The notes under the pieces were generated by a model, which worked only from the letters and a program-made list of their open reading frames with translations, had not been told where the DNA came from and ran no database searches. A stretch of DNA of 64,000 nt from an uncultured Paracoccaceae bacterium (GTDB taxonomy: Bacteria; Pseudomonadota; Alphaproteobacteria; Rhodobacterales; Rhodobacteraceae): positions 141,528 to 205,527 of the forward strand of contig CANMTR010000006.1 in NCBI GenBank assembly GCA_947500825.1, in the 5' to 3' direction. The position numbers and the translations under genes were made by a program. Below, one piece after another: positions 44,944 through 53,679 of the stretch (position 1 is the stretch's first letter; each line of letters starts with the position of its first letter).

Positions 44944-45546
44944 TCAAAATGCCCGCCGCGCCCGGAGCGCGGCGCCGATGGTGCCGTCGTCGAGGTAGTC
45001 CAGTTCGCCCCCCACGGGCACGCCCTGCGCGAGGCTGGTGACCCGAACGCCCCCCCCCGCTTCGAGCCGGTCGGCGATGTAATGGGCCGTGGTCTGGCCA
45101 TCGACCGTCGCCCCGAGGGCGAGGATGACCTCCCCGATCTCCTCGGACGCCACACGTTCCTCAAGCCGGGGGATGCGCAGATCTTCGGGGCCGACGTCGT
45201 CGAGCGCCGACAGCGTTCCACCCAGCACGTGGTAGCGGCCGCGGAACACGCCCGCCCGCTCCATGGCCCAGAGGTCGGCTACGTCCTCGACCACGCAGAT
45301 CTCGCCGATGGACCGCTTTTCGGAGCGGCAGATGTGGCAGACGTCCTCGGTGGCGATGTTGCCGCAGACGAGGCAGTCCCGGGCGCTGTCGGCCACGTCG
45401 AGCAGCGCCTGCGCCAACGGGCGCATCACCTGTGCCCGGCGCGACAGCAGGTGCAGGACGGTACGGCGCGCGGACCGCGGACCGAGCCCGGGCAGCCGCG
45501 CCATCAGGTCGATCAGCGCCTGTATGTCCTCGCGCGGCCCGGTCAC
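44944..45546 (-). CDS. recR: Recombination protein RecR
   Basis: 200 aa, GTG start. RecR acts with RecO/RecF to load RecA on gapped DNA. The helix-hairpin-helix region [15 protein letters not shown] is followed by a zinc finger with cysteines in [16 protein letters not shown], and a Toprim domain containing [16 protein letters not shown] and [17 protein letters not shown]. Standard length. It follows ybaB by only four bases, giving the widely conserved dnaX-ybaB-recR cluster. Confidence 0.96.
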   Translation of the reverse strand: MTGPREDIQALIDLMARLPGLGPRSARRTVLHLLSRRAQVMRPLAQALLDVADSARDCLVCGNIATEDVCHICRSEKRSIGEICVVEDVADLWAMERAGVFRGRYHVLGGTLSALDDVGPEDLRIPRLEERVASEEIGEVILALGATVDGQTTAHYIADRLEAGGGVRVTSLAQGVPVGGELDYLDDGTIGAALRARRAF

Positions 45547-45550
45547 CTGA

Positions 45551-45901
45551 TCAGAAGGGCAGGTTCATGCCGGGCGGCAGCCCCAGCCCTTCCGTCAGTT
45601 TCTGCATCTCCTCCTGAGAGCGGTCGGAGGCCTTCTGCTGCGCGTCCTTGATGGCGGCGAGGATGAGATCCTCGACCACCTCCTTCTCTTCGGGGTTGAA
45701 AATCGACGGGTCGATGTCGAGGCCGACGAGCTCGCCCTTGGCGGTCGAGGTCGCCTTGACCATTCCGGCACCGGATTCGCCGGTTACGGTGATCGCACGC
45801 AATTCCTCTTGCAGGGACTCCATCTTGCCCTGCATCTCCTGCGCGGCCTTCATCATCTTGCCCATGTCGCCTAGGCCACCCATTCCCTTGAACATATCCA
45901 T
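45551..45901 (-). CDS. YbaB/EbfC family nucleoid-associated protein
   Basis: 116 aa, [21 protein letters not shown] small DNA-binding protein of the YbaB/EbfC family with helical tweezers ([22 protein letters not shown]) and the [23 protein letters not shown] strand region. In characterised species it binds DNA as a dimer. It lies between dnaX and recR in the conserved cluster, with a 24-residue ORF upstream. Confidence 0.95.
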   Translation of the reverse strand: MDMFKGMGGLGDMGKMMKAAQEMQGKMESLQEELRAITVTGESGAGMVKATSTAKGELVGLDIDPSIFNPEEKEVVEDLILAAIKDAQQKASDRSQEEMQKLTEGLGLPPGMNLPF

Positions 45902-45968
45902 CTCCAGATCCCTCGGGTCCTTTGCAGATACGAAGGGCGGGCGGGCGCTTCAAGGCGCCCGGCGTCCC

Positions 45969-46043
45969 TCAGAGCACGCCGATGAGCGACAGGATGATGA
46001 CGACGACGACGACGAGACCGACGAGGTAGATGATACGGTTCAC
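45969..46043 (-). CDS. 24-residue hydrophobic micro-ORF
   Basis: A GTG-initiated ORF encoding about 24 residues, MNRIIYLVGLVVVVVIILSL then IGVL, i.e. one transmembrane helix with a basic N-terminal tip. A Shine-Dalgarno-like AAGGAA lies eight bases upstream of the GTG. It falls in the gap between dnaX and ybaB, in the operon direction. The predicted product resembles single-helix micropeptides, but expression cannot be proven from sequence. Confidence 0.55.
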   Translation of the reverse strand: MNRIIYLVGLVVVVVIILSLIGVL

Positions 46044-46160
46044 TGGCACGTTCCTTCACTGACGCGGGATCATTCCCGCCCCGGACCAGATCGGTCGAAT
46101 TGTCGCGGAAGAAAGGGGATGGGCGGAGATACGCCGTTTTTTCCATGGCGCCAGCGGGGT

Positions 46161-47903
46161 CTAGTCGTCGGCAAAGGGGTCCCATTCGTCGTCGACCTCG
46201 GGCAGCGCCTCGTGCGCGGCTTCGGCGGCGATCTGGTCGGGGGTGCGGATGGAGGTGATACGCGCGCCCGGAAAAGCCGCGACGACGGCCTGCATCATCG
46301 GGTGATCGAGCGCGGCGCGGCGCAGCGCGTCCTCCTCGGCGCCCCGCTCCTCGGCAATGGTCTTCCCGCCACCCTCGGCCACGACCGTCACCGCCCAGCG
46401 CACGCCGGTCCAGCGCCCCAACGCCCCCGAGAGCCGCGCGGCCAGGTCCTGGGGAGCGGTCTCGGTGGGCTGGAACTCGATCCGGCCCGGCACGTAGGCG
46501 GCCAGCCTCAGCGAGGTCTCCACGTCGATCAGGAGCTTGGCGTCGCGATTGGTCCGGATAAGATCCACCACCAGCTCGAACCGGGCATAGCGGGCGAGCG
46601 GCTCCTCGGGCTGAAGCGCCAATGCCGTCGCCCCCCGGGGTCCGGGGCCGGATGCCTGCGCCCCGGGGGCCTCTGCCCGCGGCGCCGGATCGGTTGCGGG
46701 AGTGGCGGGCGCGGAGCCCTGTCCAGCCGGCGCGGCGGGCGCAGGCGCGTCCTTCAACCGGCGCACCAGGTCTCCGGGGGGCGGCAGCTCGGCCACGTGG
46801 GTCAGCCGGATCACCGCCATCTCCGCGGCCATCATGGCGTTTGGCGCGCCCGCCACCTCCTCCAGCGCCTTCAGCAGCATCTGCCACATCCGCGTCAGGC
46901 TGCGCATGGCCAGCCGCTCGGCCATGTCGCGGCCGCGGCTGCGCTCGTCGGGGCCGATGGTGGGGTCGTCCACCGCCTCGGGCGTGATCTTGACCATGCT
47001 GATCCGGTGGGTGACCTCCGACAGGTCGCGCAGGATCGCCAGCGGATCGGCCCCGTCGGCGTATTGGGCGCCGATCTCCGCCAGGGCCCTGGCCGCGTCG
47101 CCGCGCATGATCATGTCGAAGAGGTCGAGAACCCGCCCACGGTCGGCGAGCCCCAGCATCGCGCGCACGTCCGCCGCCGTCGTCTCGCCCTCGCCATGCG
47201 CCACGGCCTGGTCGAGGAGCGACAGCGCATCGCGCACCGACCCCTCGGCCGCGCGCGCCAAGAGCGCCAGGGCATCCTGGGCGAGTTGCGCGCCCTCGCG
47301 GCCGGCCACCGAGTCCAGATGCGCGATCATCACCTCCGGCTCCACCCTGCGCAGGTCGAACCGCTGGCACCGCGACAGGACCGTCACCGGCACCTTGCGG
47401 ATCTCGGTGGTGGCGAAGATGAACTTCACGTGGGCAGGCGGCTCTTCCAGCGTCTTCAGGAGCGCGTTGAACGCGCTCGCCGACAGCATGTGGACCTCGT
47501 CGATGATGTAGATCTTGTAGCGCGCCGAGGCGGGCGCGTACTGCACCGACCCGATGATGCTCTCGCGGATATCGCCGACGCCGGTCTGGCTCGCCCCGTC
47601 CATCTCCAGCACGTCCACGTGGCGCCCCTCGGCGATGGCGCGGCAGGGATCGCACTCTCCACAGGGCGCCACCGTCGGTCCGCCCTGCCCGTCGGGGCCG
47701 ACGCAGTTCATCCCCTTGGCGATGATGCGCGCGGTGGTCGTCTTTCCCGTGCCGCGGATGCCGGTCAGGATGAAGGCCTGCGCGATCCGGTCGGCGGCGA
47801 AGGCGTTCCTGAGCACGCGCACCATCGCGTCCTGTCCGATCAGGTCGTCGAAGGTCTGGGGCCGGTACTTGCGGGCGAGCACCTGGTAGGGGGCGTCGGT
47901 CAT
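46161..47903 (-). CDS. dnaX: DNA polymerase III subunit gamma/tau
   Basis: 580 aa. The clamp-loader ATPase. An AAA+ N-terminal core has Walker A GIRGTGKTTTAR, a zinc module with cysteines in CVGPDG and APCGECDPCRAI, Walker B KIYIIDEVHML and sensor region FIFATTEIRKVPVTVLSRCQRF. An Ala/Pro-rich linker (about residues 390-430) precedes a C-terminal tau region. Motifs and length match. The operon dnaX-(micro-ORF)-ybaB-recR follows on the minus strand. Confidence 0.96.
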   Translation of the reverse strand: MTDAPYQVLARKYRPQTFDDLIGQDAMVRVLRNAFAADRIAQAFILTGIRGTGKTTTARIIAKGMNCVGPDGQGGPTVAPCGECDPCRAIAEGRHVDVLEMDGASQTGVGDIRESIIGSVQYAPASARYKIYIIDEVHMLSASAFNALLKTLEEPPAHVKFIFATTEIRKVPVTVLSRCQRFDLRRVEPEVMIAHLDSVAGREGAQLAQDALALLARAAEGSVRDALSLLDQAVAHGEGETTAADVRAMLGLADRGRVLDLFDMIMRGDAARALAEIGAQYADGADPLAILRDLSEVTHRISMVKITPEAVDDPTIGPDERSRGRDMAERLAMRSLTRMWQMLLKALEEVAGAPNAMMAAEMAVIRLTHVAELPPPGDLVRRLKDAPAPAAPAGQGSAPATPATDPAPRAEAPGAQASGPGPRGATALALQPEEPLARYARFELVVDLIRTNRDAKLLIDVETSLRLAAYVPGRIEFQPTETAPQDLAARLSGALGRWTGVRWAVTVVAEGGGKTIAEERGAEEDALRRAALDHPMMQAVVAAFPGARITSIRTPDQIAAEAAHEALPEVDDEWDPFADD

Positions 47904-47954
47904 GGCACCTCGGGCGGGGAGTCGCGGGAATGGCCCTAGCCTAGCGGCTCATGC

Positions 47955-48317
47955 TCAAAGCAGCCAGAGGACCACGCCCGTCCCGATCGTCGCGAGCGAC
48001 AGCAGCACGGACAGGAGCGTGATCCGCCAGGACGATTGCGCCGAGGCGGAATGGGCCTCGAGCCTGCGCAACGTCGCGCGCGCCTCGAGCCAGGCGGCCA
48101 GGAAGATCCCCAGGGCGATCGCCAGGAATAGCGTGGCCACCGCCTTGGGCGCCCAGGTGGGTGCGAAGGGGCCGAAGACCGCCTGCAACCCCAGTGCCAC
48201 GACGATGGTGGTCAGCCCCGTGCGGATCCAGCCCGCGAAGGTCCGCTCGGCGGCCAGGAGCGTCCGGTCCTCCGCCCACTCCGTGCGCTCCTGCGCCATA
48301 TCCTGCTTGGGTGTCAT
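47955..48317 (-). CDS. DUF202 (YidH-type) membrane protein
   Basis: 120 aa. Three transmembrane segments at about residues 34-51, 58-76 and 98-118 with the DUF202 signature LLAAERTFAGWIRTGLTTIVVALGL near residue 20. Role unknown in bacteria; eukaryotic DUF202 domains occur in VTC polyphosphate polymerases and related transport proteins. It lies between dnaX and fmt on the minus strand but is not obviously co-transcribed with either. Confidence 0.88.
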   Translation of the reverse strand: MTPKQDMAQERTEWAEDRTLLAAERTFAGWIRTGLTTIVVALGLQAVFGPFAPTWAPKAVATLFLAIALGIFLAAWLEARATLRRLEAHSASAQSSWRITLLSVLLSLATIGTGVVLWLL

Positions 48318-48343
48318 GGACCGAGCCTAGCGGCGCGGCCAGG

Positions 48344-49240
48344 TCAGTCCAGCTTCTCGGGCAGGTCCATGCCGCGCAGGGCCTCGCCCGCGGCCTGGGG
48401 GCGGCGCCCCTCGCGTTGCAGCTCCAGGATCTCCACCGCGCCCTCTCCGCAAGCGATCCGGAGGCCGTCGAGCCGCATGCCCGGCACGCCCTGCCCCTCG
48501 ACCACGCGCGAGCGCAGGAGCTTCAGGCGCGTGCCCCCCGCCGCGCACCACGCGCCGGGAAACGGCGACAGGCCACGGATCAGACGGTCGACCTCGGCGG
48601 CGGGGCGGGTCCAGTCGATCCGCGCCTCGGCCTTGTCGATCTTGGCGGCGTAGGTCACGCCCGTCTCCGGCTGCACCGTCGCGGGCAGCGCGCCCAGGCG
48701 CCCCAGCGCGCTGACGATCAGGTCGGCGCCCAGCACCGACAGCCGGTCGTGCAGGTCGCCCGCGGTCTCCTCCGGCCCGATCGGGGTGTCGGCGCGCAGG
48801 ATCACCGGCCCGGTGTCGAGCCCCGCCTCCATCTCCATGATCGAGATCCCCGTCCCGGCATCGCCCGCCATCACCGCCCGCTGGATCGGCGCCGCGCCGC
48901 GCCAGCGCGGCAGGAGCGAGGCATGGATGTTCAGGCACCCCCGGCCGGGGGCGTCCAGCACCGCCTGCGGAAGGATCAGGCCATAGGCCACGACCACCGC
49001 CACGTCCGCGTCCAGCGCGCGCAGCGCCGCCTGCTCCTCCGCTCCCTTCAGGGAGGCGGGATGGCGCACCGGGATGCCGGCCGCCTCGGCCGCCACCTGG
49101 ACGGGGGAAGGACGGTCGCGCCGGCCGCGCCCCGCAGGACGCGGCGGTTGGGTATAGGCGCAGACGACATCGTGCCCCACCGCCACCGCGCGCAAGGCCG
49201 GCACCGAGAAATCGGGCGTTCCCATGAAGATCACGCGCAT
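48344..49240 (-). CDS. fmt: Methionyl-tRNA formyltransferase
   Basis: 298 aa. Formylates initiator Met-tRNA with 10-formyltetrahydrofolate. The start [19 protein letters not shown] and the catalytic block [19 protein letters not shown] (with N, H and the later D in [20 protein letters not shown]) are diagnostic, and a C-terminal OB domain is present. Length is slightly short but complete. Immediately upstream are two def genes on the same strand, so the formylation and deformylation genes are grouped. Confidence 0.95.
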   Translation of the reverse strand: MRVIFMGTPDFSVPALRAVAVGHDVVCAYTQPPRPAGRGRRDRPSPVQVAAEAAGIPVRHPASLKGAEEQAALRALDADVAVVVAYGLILPQAVLDAPGRGCLNIHASLLPRWRGAAPIQRAVMAGDAGTGISIMEMEAGLDTGPVILRADTPIGPEETAGDLHDRLSVLGADLIVSALGRLGALPATVQPETGVTYAAKIDKAEARIDWTRPAAEVDRLIRGLSPFPGAWCAAGGTRLKLLRSRVVEGQGVPGMRLDGLRIACGEGAVEILELQREGRRPQAAGEALRGMDLPEKLD

Positions 49241-49298
49241 CGGCCCCTCCGCTCGCTCGCGCTGCGCGACCTAGGCCGCGCGTTCCCGCCGCACAAGG

Positions 49299-49793
49299 TC
49301 AACCGCGACGCCGCGCCTTGCGCAGGATCATGTCGCGCCGGGTGCGGCTCAGCCGGTCGACATAGAGGCGTCCGTCCAGGTGGTCGATCTGGTGCTGCAC
49401 GCTCGTGGCCCAGAGGTGGACGAAATCGCGCTCCACCCGCTCACCGCCCTCGTCGAGATACGCCACCGTCACCGCCCGCGGCCGCCTGACCCGCGCCGAG
49501 ACGCCGGGCAGGTTCGGGCTCGCCTCCTCGTGGTCGCGCGGCTCCACGCTCGCGTGCAGGATCTCGGGGTCGGCCATGCGGATCGCCTGCCCCCGCTCGG
49601 AGGAGGCGTCGACCACGGCGAGCCGCAGCATCACGCCGATCTGCGGGGCCGCCAGACCCACCCCGGGCATCGCCTCCATGGTGTCGATCATGTCGTCCCA
49701 GACGCGGCGGACGACGTCGTCCACCGCCCCGACCGGGGCCGCCGGGGTCCTCAGCCGGCGGTCGGGCCACATAACGAAAGGTTTCACGCCCAT
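49299..49793 (-). CDS. Degenerate peptide deformylase paralogue, catalytic residues substituted
   Basis: 164 aa. Clearly deformylase-derived: motif 1 is intact (PGVGLAAPQIG), but motif 2, normally EGCLS, reads EASPN with Ser92 in place of the metal-binding cysteine, and motif 3, normally HEIDH, is H134-Q135-I-D-H138, the catalytic glutamate replaced by glutamine. Metal ligand histidines remain. It is unlikely to deformylate peptides; a structural or regulatory role, or decay, is possible. It lies 55 bases downstream of def and 58 upstream of fmt, so it is maintained in the operon. Confidence 0.85.
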   Translation of the reverse strand: MGVKPFVMWPDRRLRTPAAPVGAVDDVVRRVWDDMIDTMEAMPGVGLAAPQIGVMLRLAVVDASSERGQAIRMADPEILHASVEPRDHEEASPNLPGVSARVRRPRAVTVAYLDEGGERVERDFVHLWATSVQHQIDHLDGRLYVDRLSRTRRDMILRKARRRG

Positions 49794-49848
49794 GCGCGCC
49801 GCTTCTTTGCTTTTCCGAATACGCCGGCCGCCGGCCCGCCAGGAACGC

Positions 49849-50370
49849 TCACGCCCGGGCCTTCTCGCGCTTGAGCTTCTGCATCTTGCGCGTGATCATC
49901 TGCCGCCGCATCGGCTTGAGGTAGTCGATGAAGAGCTTGCCATCGAGGTGATCGATCTCGTGCTGCACGCAGACCGCCCAGAGCCCGCCGAACCGCTCGT
50001 GACGCCGCGCGCCGTCGAGGTCGGTCCAGCTGACCTCGACCTCGGCAGGACGCTCCACGTCGGCGTATTGCTCGGGGATCGACAGGCACCCCTCCTCGTA
50101 GGTGGACAGCTCGTCGGACGACCATTCCACCACCGGGTCGAGCAGGGCCATGGGACGGGGCTCCGCCCCCTCCTCCTTGATGCAATCCATCACCATGAGG
50201 CGCTTCATCACCCCCACCTGGGGCGCCGCCAGGCCGATACCGGGCGCGTCGTACATGGTCTCGAGCATGTCGGCGGCGAGCGCGCGGATCTCGTCGTCGG
50301 GCGCGCCGATCTCCACGGCGCGGGTCTTCAGGCGCGGATCGGGATGGATGATGATGGGCCGGATCGTCAT
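49849..50370 (-). CDS. def: Peptide deformylase
   Basis: 173 aa. Removes the N-formyl group of nascent proteins. All motifs are canonical: GIGLAAPQVG (1), EEGCLSIPEQ with metal ligand Cys95 (2) and QHEIDHLDG with His137, Glu138 and His141 (3). The tail KMQKLKREKARA is basic, suitable for ribosome contact. First of def-def'-fmt. Start ATG is divergent from the PatB-type gene. Confidence 0.96.
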   Translation of the reverse strand: MTIRPIIIHPDPRLKTRAVEIGAPDDEIRALAADMLETMYDAPGIGLAAPQVGVMKRLMVMDCIKEEGAEPRPMALLDPVVEWSSDELSTYEEGCLSIPEQYADVERPAEVEVSWTDLDGARRHERFGGLWAVCVQHEIDHLDGKLFIDYLKPMRRQMITRKMQKLKREKARA

Positions 50371-50462
50371 GCACCGCGATTTAGTCGGACTGGCGCGCGC
50401 ACGCAATCGCCTTGCCGCCCGGCAGGGCGGCGCTAGCCTGCGCAGCGCATCGAGGAGGGACC

Positions 50463-51641
50463 ATGAGCTTCGACGAGATCATCGACCGCCGCGGCACCCG
50501 CTCGGCCAAGTGGGACAAGATGGAAGCGATCTACGGCGTCGCGCCGGACGACGGCCTGGCCATGTGGGTCGCGGACATGGATTTCCGCCCGCCCGCCGTG
50601 GTGCAGGACGCGCTCGCCGCGATGCTGGATCACGGCATCTACGGCTATCATGGCGACGACGGCGGCTATCTCGATGCGATCGTGTGGTGGATGTCCACCC
50701 GCCACGGCTGGGAGGTCGATCCCGACCACGTCACCACGACCCACGGCCTGGTCAACGGCACCGGCCTGTGCGTGGACGCCTGGACCGATTCGGGCGACAC
50801 GGTGGTCCTGTTCACCCCCGTCTACCACGCCTTCGCCCGGGTGATCCGGGCCGCGGGGCGCGAGGTCCGGGAGCTGGAGATGCCGGTGCGGGACGGGCGC
50901 TACGTGCTCGACGACGACGCCCTCGCGGGTTTCGACGCGCAGATGACCGGCTCGGAAAAGCTCCTCGTCTTCTGCTCGCCGCACAATCCCGGCGGCCGGG
51001 TCTGGAGCCGCGCGGAGCTGGAGGGCGTGGCCGAGTTCGCCCGCCGCCACGACCTCGTCCTCGTCTCCGACGAGATCCACCACGACCTGGTCCTGCCCGG
51101 CAATGCCCACACGCCCATGGCGCAGATCGACGGGGTGGCCGACAGGCTGGCGACGATGACCGCGACGACCAAGACGTTCAACATCGCCGGCGCCCATACC
51201 GGCAACGTCATCATCCCGGACGAGGGGATGCGCGCCCGGTTCAAGGAGCGGCTGGCCGCCCTCGGCCTGTCGCCGAACTCGTTCGGGCTGGAGATGGCGC
51301 GCGCCGCCTACTCGCCCGAGGGCGCCGCCTGGGTCGACGATCTGGTCGGATACCTGGCGGAGAACCGTCGGATCTTCGACGGCGCGATCGCGGAGATCCC
51401 GGGCCTGCATTCCATGCCGCTCGAAGCGACCTACCTGTCCTGGGTGAACTTCTCCGGCACCGGCATGGACCGTGCCGAGATCACCCGCCGTGTGGAGCGC
51501 GACGCCCGGATCGCGGCGAACCACGGCCCCACCTTCGGCAAGGGCGGCGCGGGTTTCCTGCGGTTCAACATCGCCATGCCCCGTGCCCAGATCGAGGAGG
51601 CCTGTGCCCGGCTGCGGACCGCATTCGCCGATCTGCAGTGA
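50463..51641 (+). CDS. PatB/MalY-type PLP aminotransferase or C-S lyase
   Basis: 392 aa. A fold-type I pyridoxal phosphate enzyme of the MalY/PatB group. The N-terminal signature RRGTRSAKWDKMEAIYG and WVADMDFRPP, the SPHNPGGRVWS motif, VSDEIHHDLVL and the PLP lysine in ATTKTFNIAGAHTGN are all present. Characterised relatives cleave cystathionine or other C-S bonds; aminotransferase activity is an alternative. Monocistronic, divergent from def, and followed by the helicase gene across a leader of about 235 bases. Confidence 0.9.
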   Translation: MSFDEIIDRRGTRSAKWDKMEAIYGVAPDDGLAMWVADMDFRPPAVVQDALAAMLDHGIYGYHGDDGGYLDAIVWWMSTRHGWEVDPDHVTTTHGLVNGTGLCVDAWTDSGDTVVLFTPVYHAFARVIRAAGREVRELEMPVRDGRYVLDDDALAGFDAQMTGSEKLLVFCSPHNPGGRVWSRAELEGVAEFARRHDLVLVSDEIHHDLVLPGNAHTPMAQIDGVADRLATMTATTKTFNIAGAHTGNVIIPDEGMRARFKERLAALGLSPNSFGLEMARAAYSPEGAAWVDDLVGYLAENRRIFDGAIAEIPGLHSMPLEATYLSWVNFSGTGMDRAEITRRVERDARIAANHGPTFGKGGAGFLRFNIAMPRAQIEEACARLRTAFADLQ

Positions 51642-51651
51642 GCCTGCGCCA

Positions 51652-51680
51652 TTGACTTGGGGCCCGGTCCCGACGATATG
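51652..51680 (+). promoter_or_regulatory. Possible sigma-70 promoter of the helicase gene
   Basis: TTGACT (51652-51657) and gatatg (51675-51680) are 17 bases apart. Only three of six -10 positions match consensus, but the -35 is strong and the spacing ideal. It would give a long untranslated leader of roughly 190 bases carrying two hairpins. Confidence 0.4.
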
Positions 51681-51769
51681 CCCTCCAAGACGTCGATCCC
51701 TGCCGCGTGAGCAGAGGGGCCCGAGAGGCCCATGCGGATCCGGCGCGACAGCTTCCCAGATCACGCGGG

Positions 51770-51864
51770 GACGCAAGCCTCAGCACGGCCGGCGGACAAT
51801 GCGGTCCGCCAGGTGAGACGCTGTCGCCCCGACGCAAGGTAGCGGACGCCCCGAATGCGTCCGC
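51770..51864 (+). promoter_or_regulatory. Structured leader of the DEAD-box helicase gene with alternative pairings
   Basis: Two hairpins: 51791-51797 with 51804-51810 (ggcggac/gtccgcc) and 51842-51849 with 51857-51864 (gcggacgc/gcgtccgc). Both contain the same core GCGGAC/GTCCGC, so the downstream arm of the first can instead pair with the upstream arm of the second, excluding both. The octamer gacgcaag occurs before each hairpin (51770-51777, 51831-51838). The last arm ends 13 bases before the ATG, next to the ribosome binding site. Confidence 0.5.
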
Positions 51865-51877
51865 GCATAGGATTTTC

Positions 51878-53164
51878 ATGGATTTCGACATGCTGGGCCT
51901 TTCGGCCCCCCTCCCCGAGCGACTGGCCGAGGCCGGGCTCGATACCCCCACCCCGATCCAGGCCAAGGCCATCCCCCACGCGATGGAGGGCCGCGACGTC
52001 ATGGGCCTGGCCCAGACCGGCACCGGCAAGACCGTGGCCTTCGGCCTACCTGTCCTCGACGCGCTGATCCGGTCGGGCGGCAAGCCCGCACCGAAGACGG
52101 CGCGCGCCCTTGTCCTGGCGCCCACCCGCGAGCTGGCCAACCAGATCGCGGACAACCTGCGCCCTCTCACCGGCGGCGCGCGGCTCGGCATCGCCGTCGT
52201 CACCGGCGGCGTGTCCATCAACCGCCAGATCGGCCGGCTCGAGCGCGGCGTGGACGTCCTGATCGCCACGCCCGGACGGCTCATCGACCTGATGGACCGC
52301 GGCTGCGTGGACCTGGGACAGACCCAGTTCCTGGTGCTGGACGAGGCCGACCAGATGCTCGACATGGGCTTCATCCACGCGCTGCGGAAGATCGCGCCCA
52401 AGCTGCGGCAGGATCGGCAAACCCTGTTGTTCTCGGCCACCATGTCCAAACAGATGAACGAGATCGCCCAGACCTTCCTGACCGATCCGGTCCGGGTGGA
52501 GGCCGCCCCGCCGGGCAAGCCCGCCGACAAGGTCACCCAGGAGGTCCGGTTCCTGTCCAAGGAGGGCAAGACCGACCACTTGGCCGAACTGCTGGGCGAG
52601 CATCGCGGCGAGCGCGCGCTCGTCTTCGTGCGCACCAAGCACGGTGCCGACCGGTTGATGCGCCAGCTCGACCGGGCGGGATATCCCGGCGCGGCGCTCC
52701 ACGGCAACCGCAGCCAGAACCAGCGCGACCGGGCGCTGAAAGCGTTCCGTGACGGCGAAATCAGGGTCCTCGTGGCGACCGACGTGGCCGCCCGCGGCAT
52801 CGACATTCCCGAAGTCGAGTACGTCTACAACTACGACCTGCCGAACGTGTCTGAAAGCTACGTGCACCGGATCGGCCGCACGGCCCGCGCCGGGCGCACG
52901 GGCAAGGCCGTGGCCCTGTGCCAGCCCGATGAGCTGGCCTACCTGCGCGACATCGAGAAGCTCCTGGGCAAGACGCTCCCCGTGGCCCTCGACGCGTCCT
53001 GGGCACATCTCGCGCCCCAGTCGCCCCCCGCGGGCGGCGGCCGCAAGCGCCGAGGCGGCGGTGGCGGCGGCGGCGGCCGTCCCAACAAGGGCGCCGCCCA
53101 GCAGGCCCGCCCCGCGCGGACCGGCAAGCCCGCCGGTCGCCGGCGTGGCGCCAAGGCCGGCTGA
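51878..53164 (+). CDS. DEAD-box RNA helicase (RhlE-like)
   Basis: 428 aa from the ATG at 51878 (AGGATTTTC precedes). Helicase motifs in order: Q motif TPIQAKAIP, I AQTGTGKT, Ia PTRELA, II DEAD in LDEADQMLDMGF, III SAT, IV region LVFVRTKHGAD, V ATDVAARGID and VI HRIGRTARAG. A basic Gly/Arg-rich C-terminal tail of about 45 residues (KRRGGGGGGGG) likely binds RNA. Such helicases help ribosome assembly and RNA remodelling, often in the cold. The long leader suggests post-transcriptional control. Confidence 0.93.
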   Translation: MDFDMLGLSAPLPERLAEAGLDTPTPIQAKAIPHAMEGRDVMGLAQTGTGKTVAFGLPVLDALIRSGGKPAPKTARALVLAPTRELANQIADNLRPLTGGARLGIAVVTGGVSINRQIGRLERGVDVLIATPGRLIDLMDRGCVDLGQTQFLVLDEADQMLDMGFIHALRKIAPKLRQDRQTLLFSATMSKQMNEIAQTFLTDPVRVEAAPPGKPADKVTQEVRFLSKEGKTDHLAELLGEHRGERALVFVRTKHGADRLMRQLDRAGYPGAALHGNRSQNQRDRALKAFRDGEIRVLVATDVAARGIDIPEVEYVYNYDLPNVSESYVHRIGRTARAGRTGKAVALCQPDELAYLRDIEKLLGKTLPVALDASWAHLAPQSPPAGGGRKRRGGGGGGGGRPNKGAAQQARPARTGKPAGRRRGAKAG

Positions 53165-53679
53165 TCACACGAAAAACGAGCGGTCTGCCCCCGTGGGGGG
53201 GCGGGCCGCATATCGCCCGGGGCGACGGTCCGGGGCATGACGCGCCGCGCTCGCCTTGCCGCAAGGCAAATCCCAAAAACGAGACAGGGGCCGCTCCCGG
53301 GCTCCTCGCGAGCGACCGTTCCTGCGCGGGCGGACCTGCTCCGCCGGGCTACAAGGCCGGGAGCTGGCCGGCATCGAGCCGGCGACGGAAGACCCCGGCC
53401 GTGAGGTGTCCCTGCCGAGGCGGAACCTCATGGGCCCCGGCCTCGACCGCCGGGTCGCCGAACTCGTGAACGGCGTGCGGTCGATATCCTCGTCCACGCG
53501 GCCCTGCGGCTGCCCGCGCAACGTCCCGCCGCCTAGACGGCCGAGGCGGAGGTCGACATGGCCCGATCCGGGGTGACGGCGCACTTTCATTCGCGCGCCA
53601 TCCATGCTCGGGAAGAGGTGGCCCTCACGATCACCCGTCAATCGGCGGCCGCGACGCCCGCCGGAGAAAGGACCTCGAG
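53165..53679. other. 515-base gap with no supported gene
   Basis: I see no reading frame with convincing protein character on either strand; open frames here are Arg/Pro-rich and lack a family. A GC hairpin (53187-53192 with 53197-53202) lies soon after the helicase stop and might terminate it, without a T-run. A few segments look like decayed coding sequence (for example antisense around 53440-53600) but cannot be assigned. An AAGGA ribosome site for the next gene lies near the right end. Confidence 0.6.

Noticed and set aside
53256..53576. Possible small gene in the gap after the helicase
   Set aside because: Arg/Pro-rich translation with no family, no ribosome binding site and no support from context.
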